Positions 50,737 through 62,694 of a stretch of DNA of 64,000 nt are shown one piece after another. Origin of the DNA: Physcomitrium patens (Eukaryota; Streptophyta; Bryopsida; Funariales; Funariaceae). Positions within the stretch are counted from its first letter, which is position 1. Every line of letters starts with the position of its first letter. The DNA is taken from the NCBI RefSeq assembly GCF_000002425.4, contig NC_037255.1:3768735-3832734 (forward strand), given 5' to 3'. The translations under genes and the position numbers were made by a program. The notes beneath the pieces are model-generated. The model did not search any database. It was given only the letters and a program-made list of their open reading frames with translations, and was not told the DNA's origin.

Positions 50737-52060
50737 TTTGTTTGATAGCAACCCAGACAGGCTCGGCCTGCGCACGAACCAAACAGCATTAGCTTTTGAA
50801 CTTACTCCACGAGACTCAGAGTAAATCATCAATAGTATAACGATGCTAACTAGCACAGAAGTGACAATCGCACTAAACGATCGATGACTACTAATCACCC
50901 GGACTGACGGCTCCGAACAAGTCTATGACACGCACAGAACATCCAACGATACAATCCAAGAACATCGCAAACAACTGAAGGCAGCCCAGAACTAAAAATA
51001 ATTAAAAGTAACAATAAGAGACAACTTGGAATATAAGTATTCAGAACAAGCAACAATTAACACTGATATACAGCTCCTTTGACAACTTGGTACCTACGTT
51101 AGACAGGGACTTACATTAAAAGATTAGGTGGAGACTTTGAACAAACACAAGGACCTGAAAATTTAGACTACAAACCAGAACAATTATCAACCAAGCGTCA
51201 TCCAACTTCAATGTCCAAAAATCTATCTGATAAAAAAATATATATATTAATAATAATAAATAAATAAATAAATAAAAACACACGCTCAAGTACCAGAACC
51301 TACAGCATCAGAAGGCTAGTGAGAGACAACACTCAAACAAAAACACAAAAACCGCTCCTCAATTAGCAACAACTCTCAGAAACAACCTCCATAAAAAAGA
51401 ACACAGCAAAACGGAGCACTTATATTCCAAACAGGAACACCACCAGCTCGGAAAAATGATACAAAAAAACACAAACTCAATCCTCGAAAACACTTCATTC
51501 AACAACACATTAGAGATAGCACAATTGCACAGCATTGACGCGGCACAGAGAACCAGAACGCACCGAGTCGGAAACCTGCCACACAGCACCAAATCACACG
51601 CTGTGAGGTTCCACCGAGAGCTCAACTACACCGGAGCATGGGAATGAGGTCGAAAGACGAAGCAGAAGAGGTGATCGAAGGCGATGGCGAAGAGAGAGCG
51701 AGAGAGCAAAGCAAAGCACAGAAAAGCGTTCAGCGCTTCACGGAAAGCAGTGAACGCAACAAACACGAGGATGCGGGAAGAGCCTGCGCAGCTCGCCCCC
51801 TTATGAATGTCCCCGCTACTTACCGCAGTAAATTCCTGTGCAGAGTAACCGAGGGTAAAACATCAAAAAAAACTATTTTTTACTGTGGGTACGGCCCCGA
51901 TCCCGCCAAGGGGTTCCTGCGGTTAAACGCGGGTCAATTTTATTCACCCCCCCCCCTCGCCAACTACCCTTCTCAATTTTCCATTTATAGCTCATTTTAC
52001 CCCCCGTTATTTATTAACTTATTTTTGTGTTGCGTTGTGTGTGTCTCAATGAAGCTTGAA
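50737..52060 (-). promoter_or_regulatory. 5' UTR and promoter region of PEPCK
   Basis: An acceptor-like TTCGTGCGCAG ends at 50768, pointing to a 5' UTR intron. GC is highest at about 51.5-51.95 kb, the likely first exon and promoter, followed upstream by a C-rich run (51948-51957) and then a fall to AT-rich spacer. A (TAAA)n stretch at 51255-51276 lies within the presumed intron. Confidence 0.45.
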
Positions 52061-52792
52061 TATTCATGAAGAGATAAAATAGACTTAATTAATTATTCAG
52101 TAAATAAATAATAATAATAAATGGTGCACACATAAACCATGGTTGTAAGATGTGTTTAAATCATGCTGTTGGAACTTTATTGTTTCATACCTTATTAGAT
52201 TTTTTTATTTTTTTATTTTTTTATATTTTTTTTCTTGTGTGTGTGTGTTGTACTTTACCCTTTGACTTGGATGGTTGTAGCAAAATGTTGTTATAGTGTT
52301 TATATATATATATATATATGCAAGAATAATGGAATTTTCGTACAAAATAGTATGAATTTTCCTATGTTTGAATTGATTTTTTTTCACGTTGTTAGTACGA
52401 ATTATTTTCACAGCAAGCCATGTTTACAAAATGTACTCTTTTTTCTTTAAAGCATAATTACAAATGTTAAATTTTTTTATATTTGCTTTACAAAAAATAG
52501 CAATACAAATTCTCTTGTGAATATACAACAATAAAACAGCCAAACATATGTTTTCCTAATAAGTTTAATCATTCGGTTAAAGATTGATACAAAAAAAATG
52601 CTGATAATGAACAAATAGTATTTTAAAAAATAATGTACCCTTTTTAAATAAGAATGTTTTAATTTTAGCAATACATGAGTAAATAATAACATTAACAAAA
52701 ATGTTCAAGCCAAGTAAAATCAACATACAATCAAGAAAACATTGAACATAATAATTGTAAAGGAATGTCAATTCTTTTTCTCAACAAAATAA
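52061..52792. other. AT-rich spacer
   Basis: No gene. Contains TTTTTATTTT runs near 52200-52225 and a short (TA)n at 52300-52319. Confidence 0.65.
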
Positions 52793-53086
52793 GAGAAATA
52801 TTAAATCCACCCACTTTAAACTTAAATTGAACCATGTGAAACTGCACACTCTCTCACCAATCCCTCAATTTTGTGATTAGTGATGTGCTAATTTTGCAAG
52901 GAGGTGAGAGGACTAATAAATTTGAATGTGAAAGATCAACTTCAAAGATAGAAATAGGCAACATAAAGATGATTTCACATCAAAGAGAAGTTGATCTTTT
53001 TTCACATCAAAAAGGATCAACAAGATAGATGTTTTTATTGAGAGTGGGTTGATGTAAGATTCAAATGGGTTAATTTAATATTTCCC
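52793..53086. mobile_element. PIF/Harbinger-like MITE with TAA target duplication
   Basis: A 294-bp non-coding element with terminal inverted repeats. The left end starts GAGAAATATTAAATCCACCC; the right end in reverse complement starts GGGAAATATTAAATTAACCC. The match continues imperfectly for about 40 bp (roughly three quarters identical). Perfect TAA direct repeats flank it (52790-52792 and 53087-53089), the 3-bp target size of PIF/Harbinger elements. Inside, AAGATCAACTTC and GAAGTTGATCTT form a second inverted pair. There is no transposase, so it would be mobilised in trans. Confidence 0.75.
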
Positions 53087-55907
53087 TAATATAAGACTCG
53101 TGATCAATTAATTTTTTTGAAATGAGCTTATTTTTTAATAAATGTTAAGAGCATAAATAAGAAATATTACAACAAATGCTCATGCAAGTCAAGTAAAATC
53201 GTATTGTTCAAACAATAATAATTGTGTAGCAATTCTGACATTCCTTTGATTGAGTGTTTAATCCTTTTGGTTGAGTGTTGCTATATTCAACTTCAACTAG
53301 CAAACTCATACAATGCCAATTCAATTAAAAACTTTTCATCACTGTCATTCTTTTTAAGTAAGAGACAATATTTTGAATTTATCCTCTTGTGAGTAAAAAC
53401 GGAATTATAATACTTCAAAACCTTGTTCAATGTGAAACTAAAAATACAAAATAATCTTCTGTCTTATAGTTTCTATATGAATTATCTGAATTATTACGTG
53501 AAACTGGTTGAACATGTTTGTATAAAAAAAATGCAAATAAATGTGAAAAAAATCATTTTATGATATCTAAAACTTTTACGATTGTTGGAAAAAATTGCAG
53601 AGGCTTAAATTTTTAAGAAAACCAATTCCAAAGTTGAATCAACATTTCACCACTGAAAAATGAAGCACTATGAAGGTTCCATTGTTTTCACAGGTTTTGA
53701 GTTTTTTCCTTCTTCAAATTAAGTTACAAAAAAGTTTTGCAAAAAATCAATCTATTGAAAGAAATTCCAAACCTTTAAATTGTGCATTCCAATCATTGAC
53801 CTGCATAATTATGCAAGTCACAAGTTATTGAAACTTGTATACCCATGTACAACCAAAAACAAGTTTTCAATTATTCACTTGTAAGTAAAGATCCATTGTT
53901 TATATATGTTGGCTAAAGCCTAAGTTGGTTGGAGATTCATGAATTTCAATTGCTCCACGATCTAAAAAAAAATAATAATAATAAATAAGGTTTTAAAATT
54001 CAACAAGACTCCTGAAGTCAACAAGAAGTAAGTCTGACCTGGTCTAAACAATGACACCATTATAAAAAACTGTCTTATATACGGTATAATATACAGTCAA
54101 ATCTCGTAGTCTTGGAGTAGGTTGGATCTTGTCTTTCACAAATATAATATAAATAAATAAAGTATTAATTGTATAATTGTATTTTTTTTTTTATGAATCA
54201 GGCATTAATTTTTGAAAGAATGACATAGGAGTTAGCCCCAAATTTTATATTAATAGCAGAAGGGATTAATATCTCTTTTTATTAGCATTGAATTGGTCTC
54301 ACATCCAACTTTGCAATTTGTTAACTTTACTTTTCATTTACAGCAATTTGAGAGCCATTGAGTGTCAAGAAGAAAACAATAGAACTGTGAATGTGTTGGT
54401 TACATAATTTCTTAATATTTAGATTCATTCTGATCAATATACTGTTATGAATGTCTTTGTTATTTTATTCTATTTTATGACTCTTCCTTTTTCTGGGACA
54501 AGGTTGTTACTAAAGTACTTCATACAGAGTCTAACTATGTTGAAATTGGAGCAAAAATATATTCAACAACGAAACATTGGAATAAAACTAATTCACTTCT
54601 GTTAGTAATATGAATACATTTTTAAGAAGATTGTCACGTTTCTTTGCATTTCTCTTTTAAAATTCCATATCAAATTCAAAAAAAAATTGAAAGAAGAGGA
54701 AGACAAACTGCTGTAACATTTATTTTGTTTTAGAGATACATTTCAATGTTCATTTAAAAAATAAAATAAAATAAAATGAAAGATGAAAAATTTCACAATT
54801 AGGTGTAAGTTATAATTGAAATATTAACCTTCATTTTTTTCTTAATAATTTTTTTCTGATTCAGAGTAAAAAATAAATAAATAAATAAAAATGCAGACAT
54901 ATCTCAATTTAAGAAATAGTTTGTTACTTGATACAGAACAAAGATTAGACGTTATTCTGGTTTGTCTTAATTCCTGTTTAACTGTTTTTCAAGCAAGGCA
55001 GCTAATAAATCATAAATAAATAAAAACTGTTACAGATATAAAATGGTCATTATTTTTGTTTGTAAATTTTAGAATTTTATGATTTCCTTAACATAAGTCA
55101 AAATCAATTTGTTTAACAAACGAAAAATGCATCAAAAAGTTGACAACTCAAGATATTTTTTAATTGTATGATTTAAAAGAAATTGAACATTAAAATTAAA
55201 ATTAAAATTAAAAGAAAACTTGGTGCTTTATTTTTATCTTTAAAAATGATACATTACTATTTTCATCCACATATGCACACATTTGTATGTGTGTAAATTT
55301 ATATAAATATATATATATATATGTTACAATTTTTTTTAATATTGTTCAAAATACCAGGATAAAAAAATGATAAACATTGCATGTACGTACATAAATTTTT
55401 ATTCATTGTATGTTGAAAAATATTATATGCTTATTTAAGCCTGCAAGGTATTGAATACTGCACATTCATTTTACATTAAAAAGACTTAAAATGATTTTTA
55501 TAAATTACACACAAGCATTTAAATATATGAAATTCTCATTCCATTATTTTTATGTCTTATGTGAATTATACATTACTAATGATTCAAATGATATTTTTAA
55601 TTTTTTGTAAAAATATGTTTTTACAAATTGGAATCCTTAAGTTTCATAAAAAAAAAGTACATCAATCAATGTTACTATTAGTTCATTTTAACATGCATAC
55701 TTTTAAATTATCAGTTAAGAAAAATTAAAATTGTGTGCCTAAACTGAAATAGGTACTAGATGAAGTTCATTATGTGAAGACTTTTATGCAATAAAAATGT
55801 TAATTATATATATTTAAAATTCTTTTAATAATAGATGATTTCTTTTTTATGACCCAATTAAATTACAGTGATATTTTTTGCAACTCCAATGTAAGATTCA
55901 AAATTAT

Positions 55908-55940
<33 letters not shown>

Positions 55941-56107
55941 TGCATTGTCATATACATATCATTATCACTGCCATTACAACTCTTTAAAGTCCAAATATTC
56001 CCAACCCATGCACAAGTTCTGTTTCAACAAACTTCTCCATGGATCTTTATAAGCGACTATGTTTCTATCTTCATGACAAACATCTTATATATATATATAT
56101 ATATATA
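53087..56107. other. AT-rich spacer, no gene recognised
   Basis: About 3 kb with no domain or long open frame. Contains an A run of about 29 at 55911-55939, short (TA)n tracts at 55305-55322 and 56087-56107, and an (AAAATT)n-like run at 55192-55212. Confidence 0.65.
55911..55939 (+). repeat. Poly(A) run
   Basis: About 29 consecutive A. It could be a retroposon tail, but no element body was recognised upstream. Confidence 0.9.
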
Positions 56108-56306
56108 GGAGAATGTTAAATAGACCTATGCTTTTACTAAATACACCATCCTTGATGAAGCATATGGTAATCATGATGAATGTGGTTGGGTTTTTTGGTT
56201 GCAGATCCAATAGTGGAGAATTAAATCTAGAGATCATTTTTATTTTTCATGATGGTTAGGATAGGTGGGTTGATTTAATAAAAACTTTGGTGTATTAAAC
56301 ATTCTC
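56108..56306. mobile_element. MITE of the same family as the 38.0 kb fragment
   Basis: A 199-bp element whose left end GGAGAATGTTAAATAGACC pairs with its right end (reverse complement GAGAATGTTTAATACACC) over about 40 bp. It is inserted beside an (AT)n tract, so the target duplication cannot be read with certainty. The internal sequence is shared with 38031-38137. Its ends resemble those of the MITE at 52793-53086. Confidence 0.7.
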
Positions 56307-56316
56307 ATTCATATAC

Positions 56317-56439
56317 ATATACATGAATTTGTGTTTAATAATAATAATCATGATGTGTTGAGATACTCATAAACCTACTTTTGTTTTGAGTATCTCAACA
56401 CATCATGATTATTATCACTAAACACAAATTTATGTATAT
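56317..56439. repeat. Near-perfect long hairpin (53-bp arms)
   Basis: Left arm 56317-56369 and right arm 56387-56439 are reverse complements with only three mismatches. The innermost 29 bp (...GTGTTGAGATACTCA) are perfect, and the loop is 17 nt. It lies only 10 bp from the MITE. It could be a foldback transposon or a small-RNA precursor. Confidence 0.85.
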
Positions 56440-57170
56440 TTGGAGCCTCTCCACGAGCGTGTCAATTCTTAAGGCACAATCACCAATGCACTCTATTTAT
56501 ACCTTACCACACAATGTGGAATCTCATACTTTCGCCTTTTTCCCCAGAAAGGATGGAGTAGTCCTACGAGTTAATATCCGTCCATACGACCGGTGCATCA
56601 ACTTCTCCATTACTGGATGGTTCTGTAGCGACAGGGCAGGCGTTACATGGAATGGCGTGAAGGACGGTCTCTCTCTCATTCACTCCCGTCTTCCCTTCCA
56701 CGTGGTGCCATGTCATCCTGTTGAGTTGCCATGTCATCAGGACAAAATTGCCACGTAGGATGATGAGATGGCTTGGGGCGGGACGGGTGAGCCATGGCAC
56801 TTGACCTGTTTTCACCCGGCCCACTCCTTCCCCCACGGACTCCTTGTTTTCTTTCTCTCTGTTATCTTTTTCTCTATTTCTTTCTCTCATCCCTTTTTAT
56901 GTTGTCTTTCCCGTTTCTTTATCTTCCATGTTTCTCTATATGTAGGTTTTGCTTCAATTTTCTTTTTTCTATTCCTCTATTTTATTTCATTTTTTGTGGA
57001 AATACATACATACATACATGCATGCATGCATATATACATATATTCATATACTCATTACATTCATATTCATACATACATGATATACAGTTGGAATTCTTTG
57101 TTGTGCACAAGTAGCCACATGGTTCTAGTGGAATGTGTCATGACATCCTCCAACCCTTTTTGAATTTTTA
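56440..57170. other. GC-richer non-coding island
   Basis: Begins at the right arm of the hairpin and is clearly GC-richer to about 56.84 kb, then pyrimidine-rich, then ATAC/ATGC microsatellite (57001-57080). TGCCATGTCATC occurs twice, with a related TGCCACGTAGGATGATG, near 56707-56765. Open frames of about 110-130 aa are low-complexity Phe/Ser/Leu-rich and overlap on both strands. No gene is assigned; promoter-like or transposon-terminal sequence is possible. Confidence 0.4.
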
Positions 57171-57722
57171 TTTTGATAATAATTCCTTTTCATGGAAATA
57201 TCAAGACATTTTTAACATGATCAAATATGAAAAGTTATGAATGAGGTTTGTTGAGCACATTTATACATTCTACGTTTGAAATTTCATTAGTTTTGTGTTC
57301 TCAGTATGGCAATAGAGATTAATGGAATTATTTAGGAGTGGGTTTGAAACAAGACCAAAAGTTCATTATGCTTTAAAATGGTTTGTCTTGATATGAATGT
57401 CATGATTCTTACACTCTAAATCATACAGCAGCAAAGTATCTATACTTTTCCTGATAAAAGACTTATCTTACTTGGTATGGTGCATAATTATATATGATTT
57501 TATTACATCATTACCTCAATTTATTTTTTGTTGCCCATGCTACAAAACTATTTCGACAAGAAATTAGACAAGATGGTAGAAGTATTTTAATTAGTACAAA
57601 ATTCTTGAGTTACATTGTTCATTGACATGTTTTTTGAATGATGTTCTTTGGCCTCCACATAGAATCCTTATGTATATGCTATAAAATAAAATAAGCTTGT
57701 ATTTTTAATTCATTGAGGGAAA

Positions 57723-57764
<42 letters not shown>

Positions 57765-59540
57765 ATGATAACAATTTATACAATGTCAAATATTATTTTT
57801 TCTTATTTTAAAAGTGATGTATAATTTAAAATTAACTTGCATAATCTTAAAAACTCAACCACAAGAGATCCATAATATTATTATTGAAAACATCAGTATT
57901 TTAATCAAGTTTAGGAAGTGTAACATGGTCCAATACTAGTATATTGATTTCTGATTGTAATGTAAAATATAATTTGGCTAATAAATGAACCATCATCTTG
58001 TGCAAAATTAGTAATAAACTGGTATCACTATGACATATGAGTAGACATTAAATGATTCTACTTTGTTTTCTACAAGTAAGAATTTTATTAGTTGTTGTAC
58101 AGATTACATAATATTTTGGTATCTTTACAAATATATTAAATTAAAAAAAAAAAAAAAAAAAACTGTATGTTTATTTCTATAAAGAAAAGTGTAAAGCAAC
58201 ATTAATTGAATGGTTATGTATTTATTGAAGAATTTATCAAAGCATCTTAGATTAAGCATTTTGCAAAAACATTTCAAACTTTGAAGCATTATACTACCCG
58301 TACATAAAAATGTATTTATATTCATAAATGATATTTTTAATGTTACTAGCTAACTCAATTAATCTAAATATTCAAAGGTTATGTGGTAATTAAAAGCCAC
58401 TTGGCATTTTAAATATCTCTGTTGTATAAATTAAAATAAAATCCAAATTGTAAGATTTTAAACAAAAATTATGCCCAATTAAAAATTATAGGGAGAGGAT
58501 AACCAAGTATCACAATCTCAAAAGAGAAAGAACAAGAAAATAAGAGTAAAGAAGAAAATGAAAACCTGGCAAATGTTGGATTTTGTATCCACCATATTGT
58601 CTACAAATTATATATGTTTATATATATATATATACATATATATCATGAAACAATCAATTTCAACATGGACCCGTTTTAAACAAATGGTATTATCAAATTC
58701 TGTACAAAATATTCTTGTACTTTGAGACGTAAGCTGCATTCCATGATTCACATATTTGTTATATTCTTTCATTTTTCAACAAAGATATTATGAAACAGTA
58801 TTTGCCATGGACTATTAACAAGGTACATTTATGTGCATAGAAATACATTGTGGTACAAGGGCATAACTTATTCCATAAAAAGAAAATACAATGGGAATAA
58901 CATGAGTGCAAATGTTGCAACTAATTTTCACCTTTATCAATATTTGGTTCGATTTTGTAAACGGGAAATAAAATCTCAAAATGGTCAAAAAAAAAAATTA
59001 CATCTGTGCTCAATTTGAGTACAATGATTGAAAATTAAAATTTTGAACATAAAATAAAACAAAATGTCTACTTATAAAACACAAGGTTCAAAAATATTAT
59101 TTTTATTTAATCTTTTGTTTATACGATTTGGAAATGTATTTTCTGTCATCCAAAATTTCAAAATTGTTAACATACCATAATCACGCAACAAAGTAACAAC
59201 GTTTACAAGGAAAAGGAGGAATTCTCATGTTTACAACATTCAAACTTAACCATTGTCGAAAGTAAATTTTTGGTTATAAATCTTGTGCGTGAAACACAAA
59301 ATTTAACAGAATGATTTTTTTATTTTTGTTTAGCATTCTACGTACCTCAATATCACAGTTCATCATGATCCTAATTTTGATCTGTAAATCCACGTATTTA
59401 CAAATCAAAGTTGGTGTAAGACACTGTGTCTGCAGTATCAACTACGATCTGAAAGTATATTATTTTAATTCAAATAAAAATAAAAAGCTTTCTAAGGATA
59501 GTAAGAATAGCATGAATATTCCACCTTAGTTTTCTTCATG
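57171..59540. other. AT-rich spacer
   Basis: No gene. Contains (AT)n at 57728-57762, an A run at 58143-58161, and mixed (TA)n at 58616-58643. Confidence 0.65.
57728..57762. repeat. (AT)n microsatellite
   Basis: About 35 bases of AT repeat. Confidence 0.95.
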
Positions 59541-60042
59541 CACAACTGTAATGAGAAGCAACTGTGGGTTCAAAAAACATAAAATAATAAAACAGAAGAC
59601 TGAACAAATAAGACATGAATGTAATAAATCAGGGAGAAGATATTTTTGCAATGGTGGGTGCTTCAAAGCATGTCAGAGGAGAAGGAAATAAGCTTTTTAC
59701 TTTTTCGAGTTGGCCATTAAATTGAGAGCCACAGAAACAGACAGATGGGTGATAGACGGAAGGAAAGAAGGAAGGCACTCATGGGCAGCTTATCACCCAC
59801 ATTCTAGAATGAAAGAAAGCAAAAAAGAAAAAGAAAAGAAAAAACATTCGACAAAGCCAAAACAAAAAACAAATTAAAAAAAAAGGCATTTAAATTCCAT
59901 CACTGAACGGACTGACCGCACGAAGTCTAAACTCCACTTCCTTTTCCTTTTTGTTCATAATTTCAATAACGTAAAAGTAAATGCCCATACTTTCACGGCA
60001 AGTCCTAAATCCGACCACGCTATGCCCTGTTGCTTGGCACAT

Positions 60043-60150
60043 GCATCCATCCTAAAAGTCATACATTCATCCATCCATCCTAAAAGTCATACATTCATCC
60101 GTCCATCATCAAAGTCATACACTCATCCATCCATGCTTACATCCATCCTT
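60043..60150 (+). repeat. Minisatellite, about 28-bp unit, three to four copies
   Basis: The unit is built from CATCCATCCTAAAAGTCATA plus CATT, repeated with small changes, the last copies partial. ATCC tetramers are embedded in it. Confidence 0.85.
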
Positions 60151-60540
60151 AATTTGGATGAGAGAGGAACTCATCCATTGTGAGTCTGTCTGTCTGTGTG
60201 TCTGTGTAGGTGTCTTATGTTTTTCCTTCTTCGAACTATGAATTCGGCCTCCACCCTTTCCAACTGGCTTTGCCTTGCTTGAGGTTTGTGTGTTTATTCA
60301 AGTGTTTGAGAAGGCTTTTGGAGTTTACAACAAGATGAAGCCTGAAAAAAGACGGAACTTAGCCCAATGGAGGCCAAAGCACAAGATTGTTTGTTCACTG
60401 AGCATTAGATTCTTCTTCTGTCAGCACAGGAGATCCATTGCTTTTCTTCTCTTTCTATATTCAGATAGACAGACTCTCTCTCACACATACTCACACTCAC
60501 ACTTAACTCATGAGTTGGGTAGTGATGGTGGTGGTGGTGG

Positions 60541-60562
60541 TTTTTTTTTTTTTTTTTTTTTT
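60541..60562 (+). repeat. Poly(T) run
   Basis: 22 consecutive T directly after a GGTGGTGGT tract. Confidence 0.95.
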
Positions 60563-62547
60563 CAATTTCTGCTGACCTGGCATTCTACCACCACATTTCC
60601 TGCAAGGTTTTTGCTGGCACTACCCCACCCCACAATTTCCTTTCAGCACTCCCAGCCAATCATTGATGTTTGCATTTTCGCAAATTGGACTTGTGAAACA
60701 TTATGTTGTTGTGTTTCAGACCTGTTTTTATTTGTTACTTCATGTATGTGTATGTGTATATATATACACTCACACACTCACACACGTATTAATGTCAATA
60801 TTCCTTTTTCTAAAACAATTGCTCAAATGAATTGCATATTAAATAATGGTGTGCAAAATGTTTCAACTTTTCATTGTTAACATCTTACATCAACATATTA
60901 TTGGATCTTTCTAATTGTATTTTTTGGTATGACCAAAAATCATGATCATGTCATGCATATGTGTATATATATATATATGTATATGTATATACATACAGAT
61001 AAGTAGTGTACTTGGTTTAAATGTCAAAATCTTAATATAGCACAACTCCTTGTTTTAAAAACAAACTGTTATTTAGATATACACAAGAAATAAATCAATC
61101 TGCAAGCTTCTTTTTCTTTTTTTATTTTTAGATAATTATGATCAATATTTTTAAGACTCCTGTAAGAGGACCCTAAACCAAAGCAGGGTTCAGACAAGGA
61201 ACACACCAAGAGTGTTTCTACTTCTTCTTGCAATTCTGGTAATTAACATTCTTGTGATAGTTTATTCATCTGTCAGTTTGTGTTCTTTATGTCTTGTTAT
61301 TTATAAATTCTTTCTACTTTAAAAAAATTAATCTACAAGGCATAGAATGTATGCCCCTTTCAAGTTCTCTATGGTACTCTCCCACCGTTATTGTTATATA
61401 GCAGAAAAAGGGTCAGATAAGGCCTGGTGACAGACATCACCAACACCCACCTAAACTTACAAATAAATTAAAATTAAAGATATATATATATATTAGGATA
61501 CATGGGAGTATATTAGGGTTGTTGTTTCCAACCTACTCACTGCAGTTCTAAACCCTAAAAGCTGGGTGAAAAGAACCACCTACCCACGCTGACTCCCCTT
61601 CTTCATCTTCTCCAATGGAGTTATTTTTATGAAAATAGTTTAAGTAACACACACACACACGCTTAATCAAGTAGTTGTTCTGCAGAGAATAATTCACTTT
61701 ATTCCATGTTTTAGGTCTATTTTTTCATATGCCTTCAGCTGGAAGCAGATATTTTCAGAGATTTACAAACACAAAGGCATGTTGATAGGGCTAGTGGGTT
61801 CATAGCTCAAGGTGCAGAAAGGGGCTGTGATACTGTTGGGTTACAGAGAATGGAGGCTTCACAATAATACCAGACACACTCAAAACAGATACTCATTTCA
61901 GTCCTGGAACCCTAACCCTAATGCTTGACCCCAGCTGAAGGAGGTGCCTGCCTTCAATGAGGGTCACCAGGTCAGGCATTCATTCTGTATTCACATATTA
62001 CCATAACTGCCCTGTCTATTAGCATTCTAATAAGGCCTCCAGGACCTTGTTGCCCTATTTTTCTTTTGTTTATAAATCATATATTTGGTTGTATAATTTT
62101 TGCCAGATAGAGTGATCCAAAATGGCATACCTGTGTCAATGCTAACTTAAGATGAAACATACAGTTGTGTGACAGAAAGAGTATGAGTACAAGTCTAACA
62201 CATTTACTGAGTTATTATTATTATTATTATTAATTTGCACTTATGAATTTTAATTTTAATTATAGAATGATTTCAAAACGATTTTTTTTCATTTTAGGTG
62301 TGTGTTAGATTGTGCCCAAGTATTTAATTTTGGAAAAAAAAATTAACAACAACAATAAAGTGCAGCAAGCTTTTGATTAAAAATAGATAAAAACAAAATA
62401 AAGCAAGGAGAAAGCAATCTGTACAATTAATTTTGTTAAAAGCATCTCTACAAAAAATCTGTGATATAGAGAATATTAAATTTGATACATTTTTGACATT
62501 TTTATTTTCTCTATTACTTCTTTAAGTTACATGTTGCATTAAGTTCG

Positions 62548-62694
62548 TGTTAGTGGTTTTAAATTGTTTAAATGGATTTATTCAAGTTAAAAAATTGTGA
62601 GTGGTTTTATGTTGTGAGTGAATATTAGAAATTATTTAAAATTGTAAGTGGTTTCATATTCAAAATCCGTTTAAACAATTTAAAACTACTCACA
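62548..62694. repeat. Foldback repeat with GTGAGTGGTTTTA units
   Basis: The arm at 62548-62579 (GTTTTAAATTGTTTAAATGG core) pairs with 62663-62694, with about three mismatches in about 31 bp. Between the arms, GTGAGTGGTTTTA-like units recur in direct orientation. It looks like a small foldback element. Confidence 0.65.

Larger units (their letters stand above)
59541..62170. other. Intermediate-GC region without a recognisable coding gene
   Basis: Composition is visibly above the neighbouring spacers, especially 59.65-60.75 and 61.4-62.05 kb. No exon chain or domain was found. Features: a purine-rich GGAAAGAAGGAAGG stretch (59760-59776), a minisatellite (60043-60150), (GTG)n followed by a T22 run (60526-60562), and CCCTAACCCTAA at 61910-61921. 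The 201-aa frame at 60275-60880 is made of simple sequence. A non-coding RNA gene or an old transposon remains possible. Confidence 0.4.

Noticed and set aside
60275-60880. 201-aa plus-strand open frame
   Set aside because: It consists largely of simple sequence (Gly and Phe runs from GGT and T22), starts with a non-ATG codon and resembles no protein.
61910-61921. CCCTAACCCTAA as a possible internal telomere
   Set aside because: Only two units; this occurs by chance and is also a common plant promoter motif type.
62170-62190. TGACAGAAAGAGTATGAGTAC, resembling miR156 (TGACAGAAGAGAGTGAGCAC)
   Set aside because: It has several mismatches and an insertion, and I see no partner arm nearby to form a precursor.
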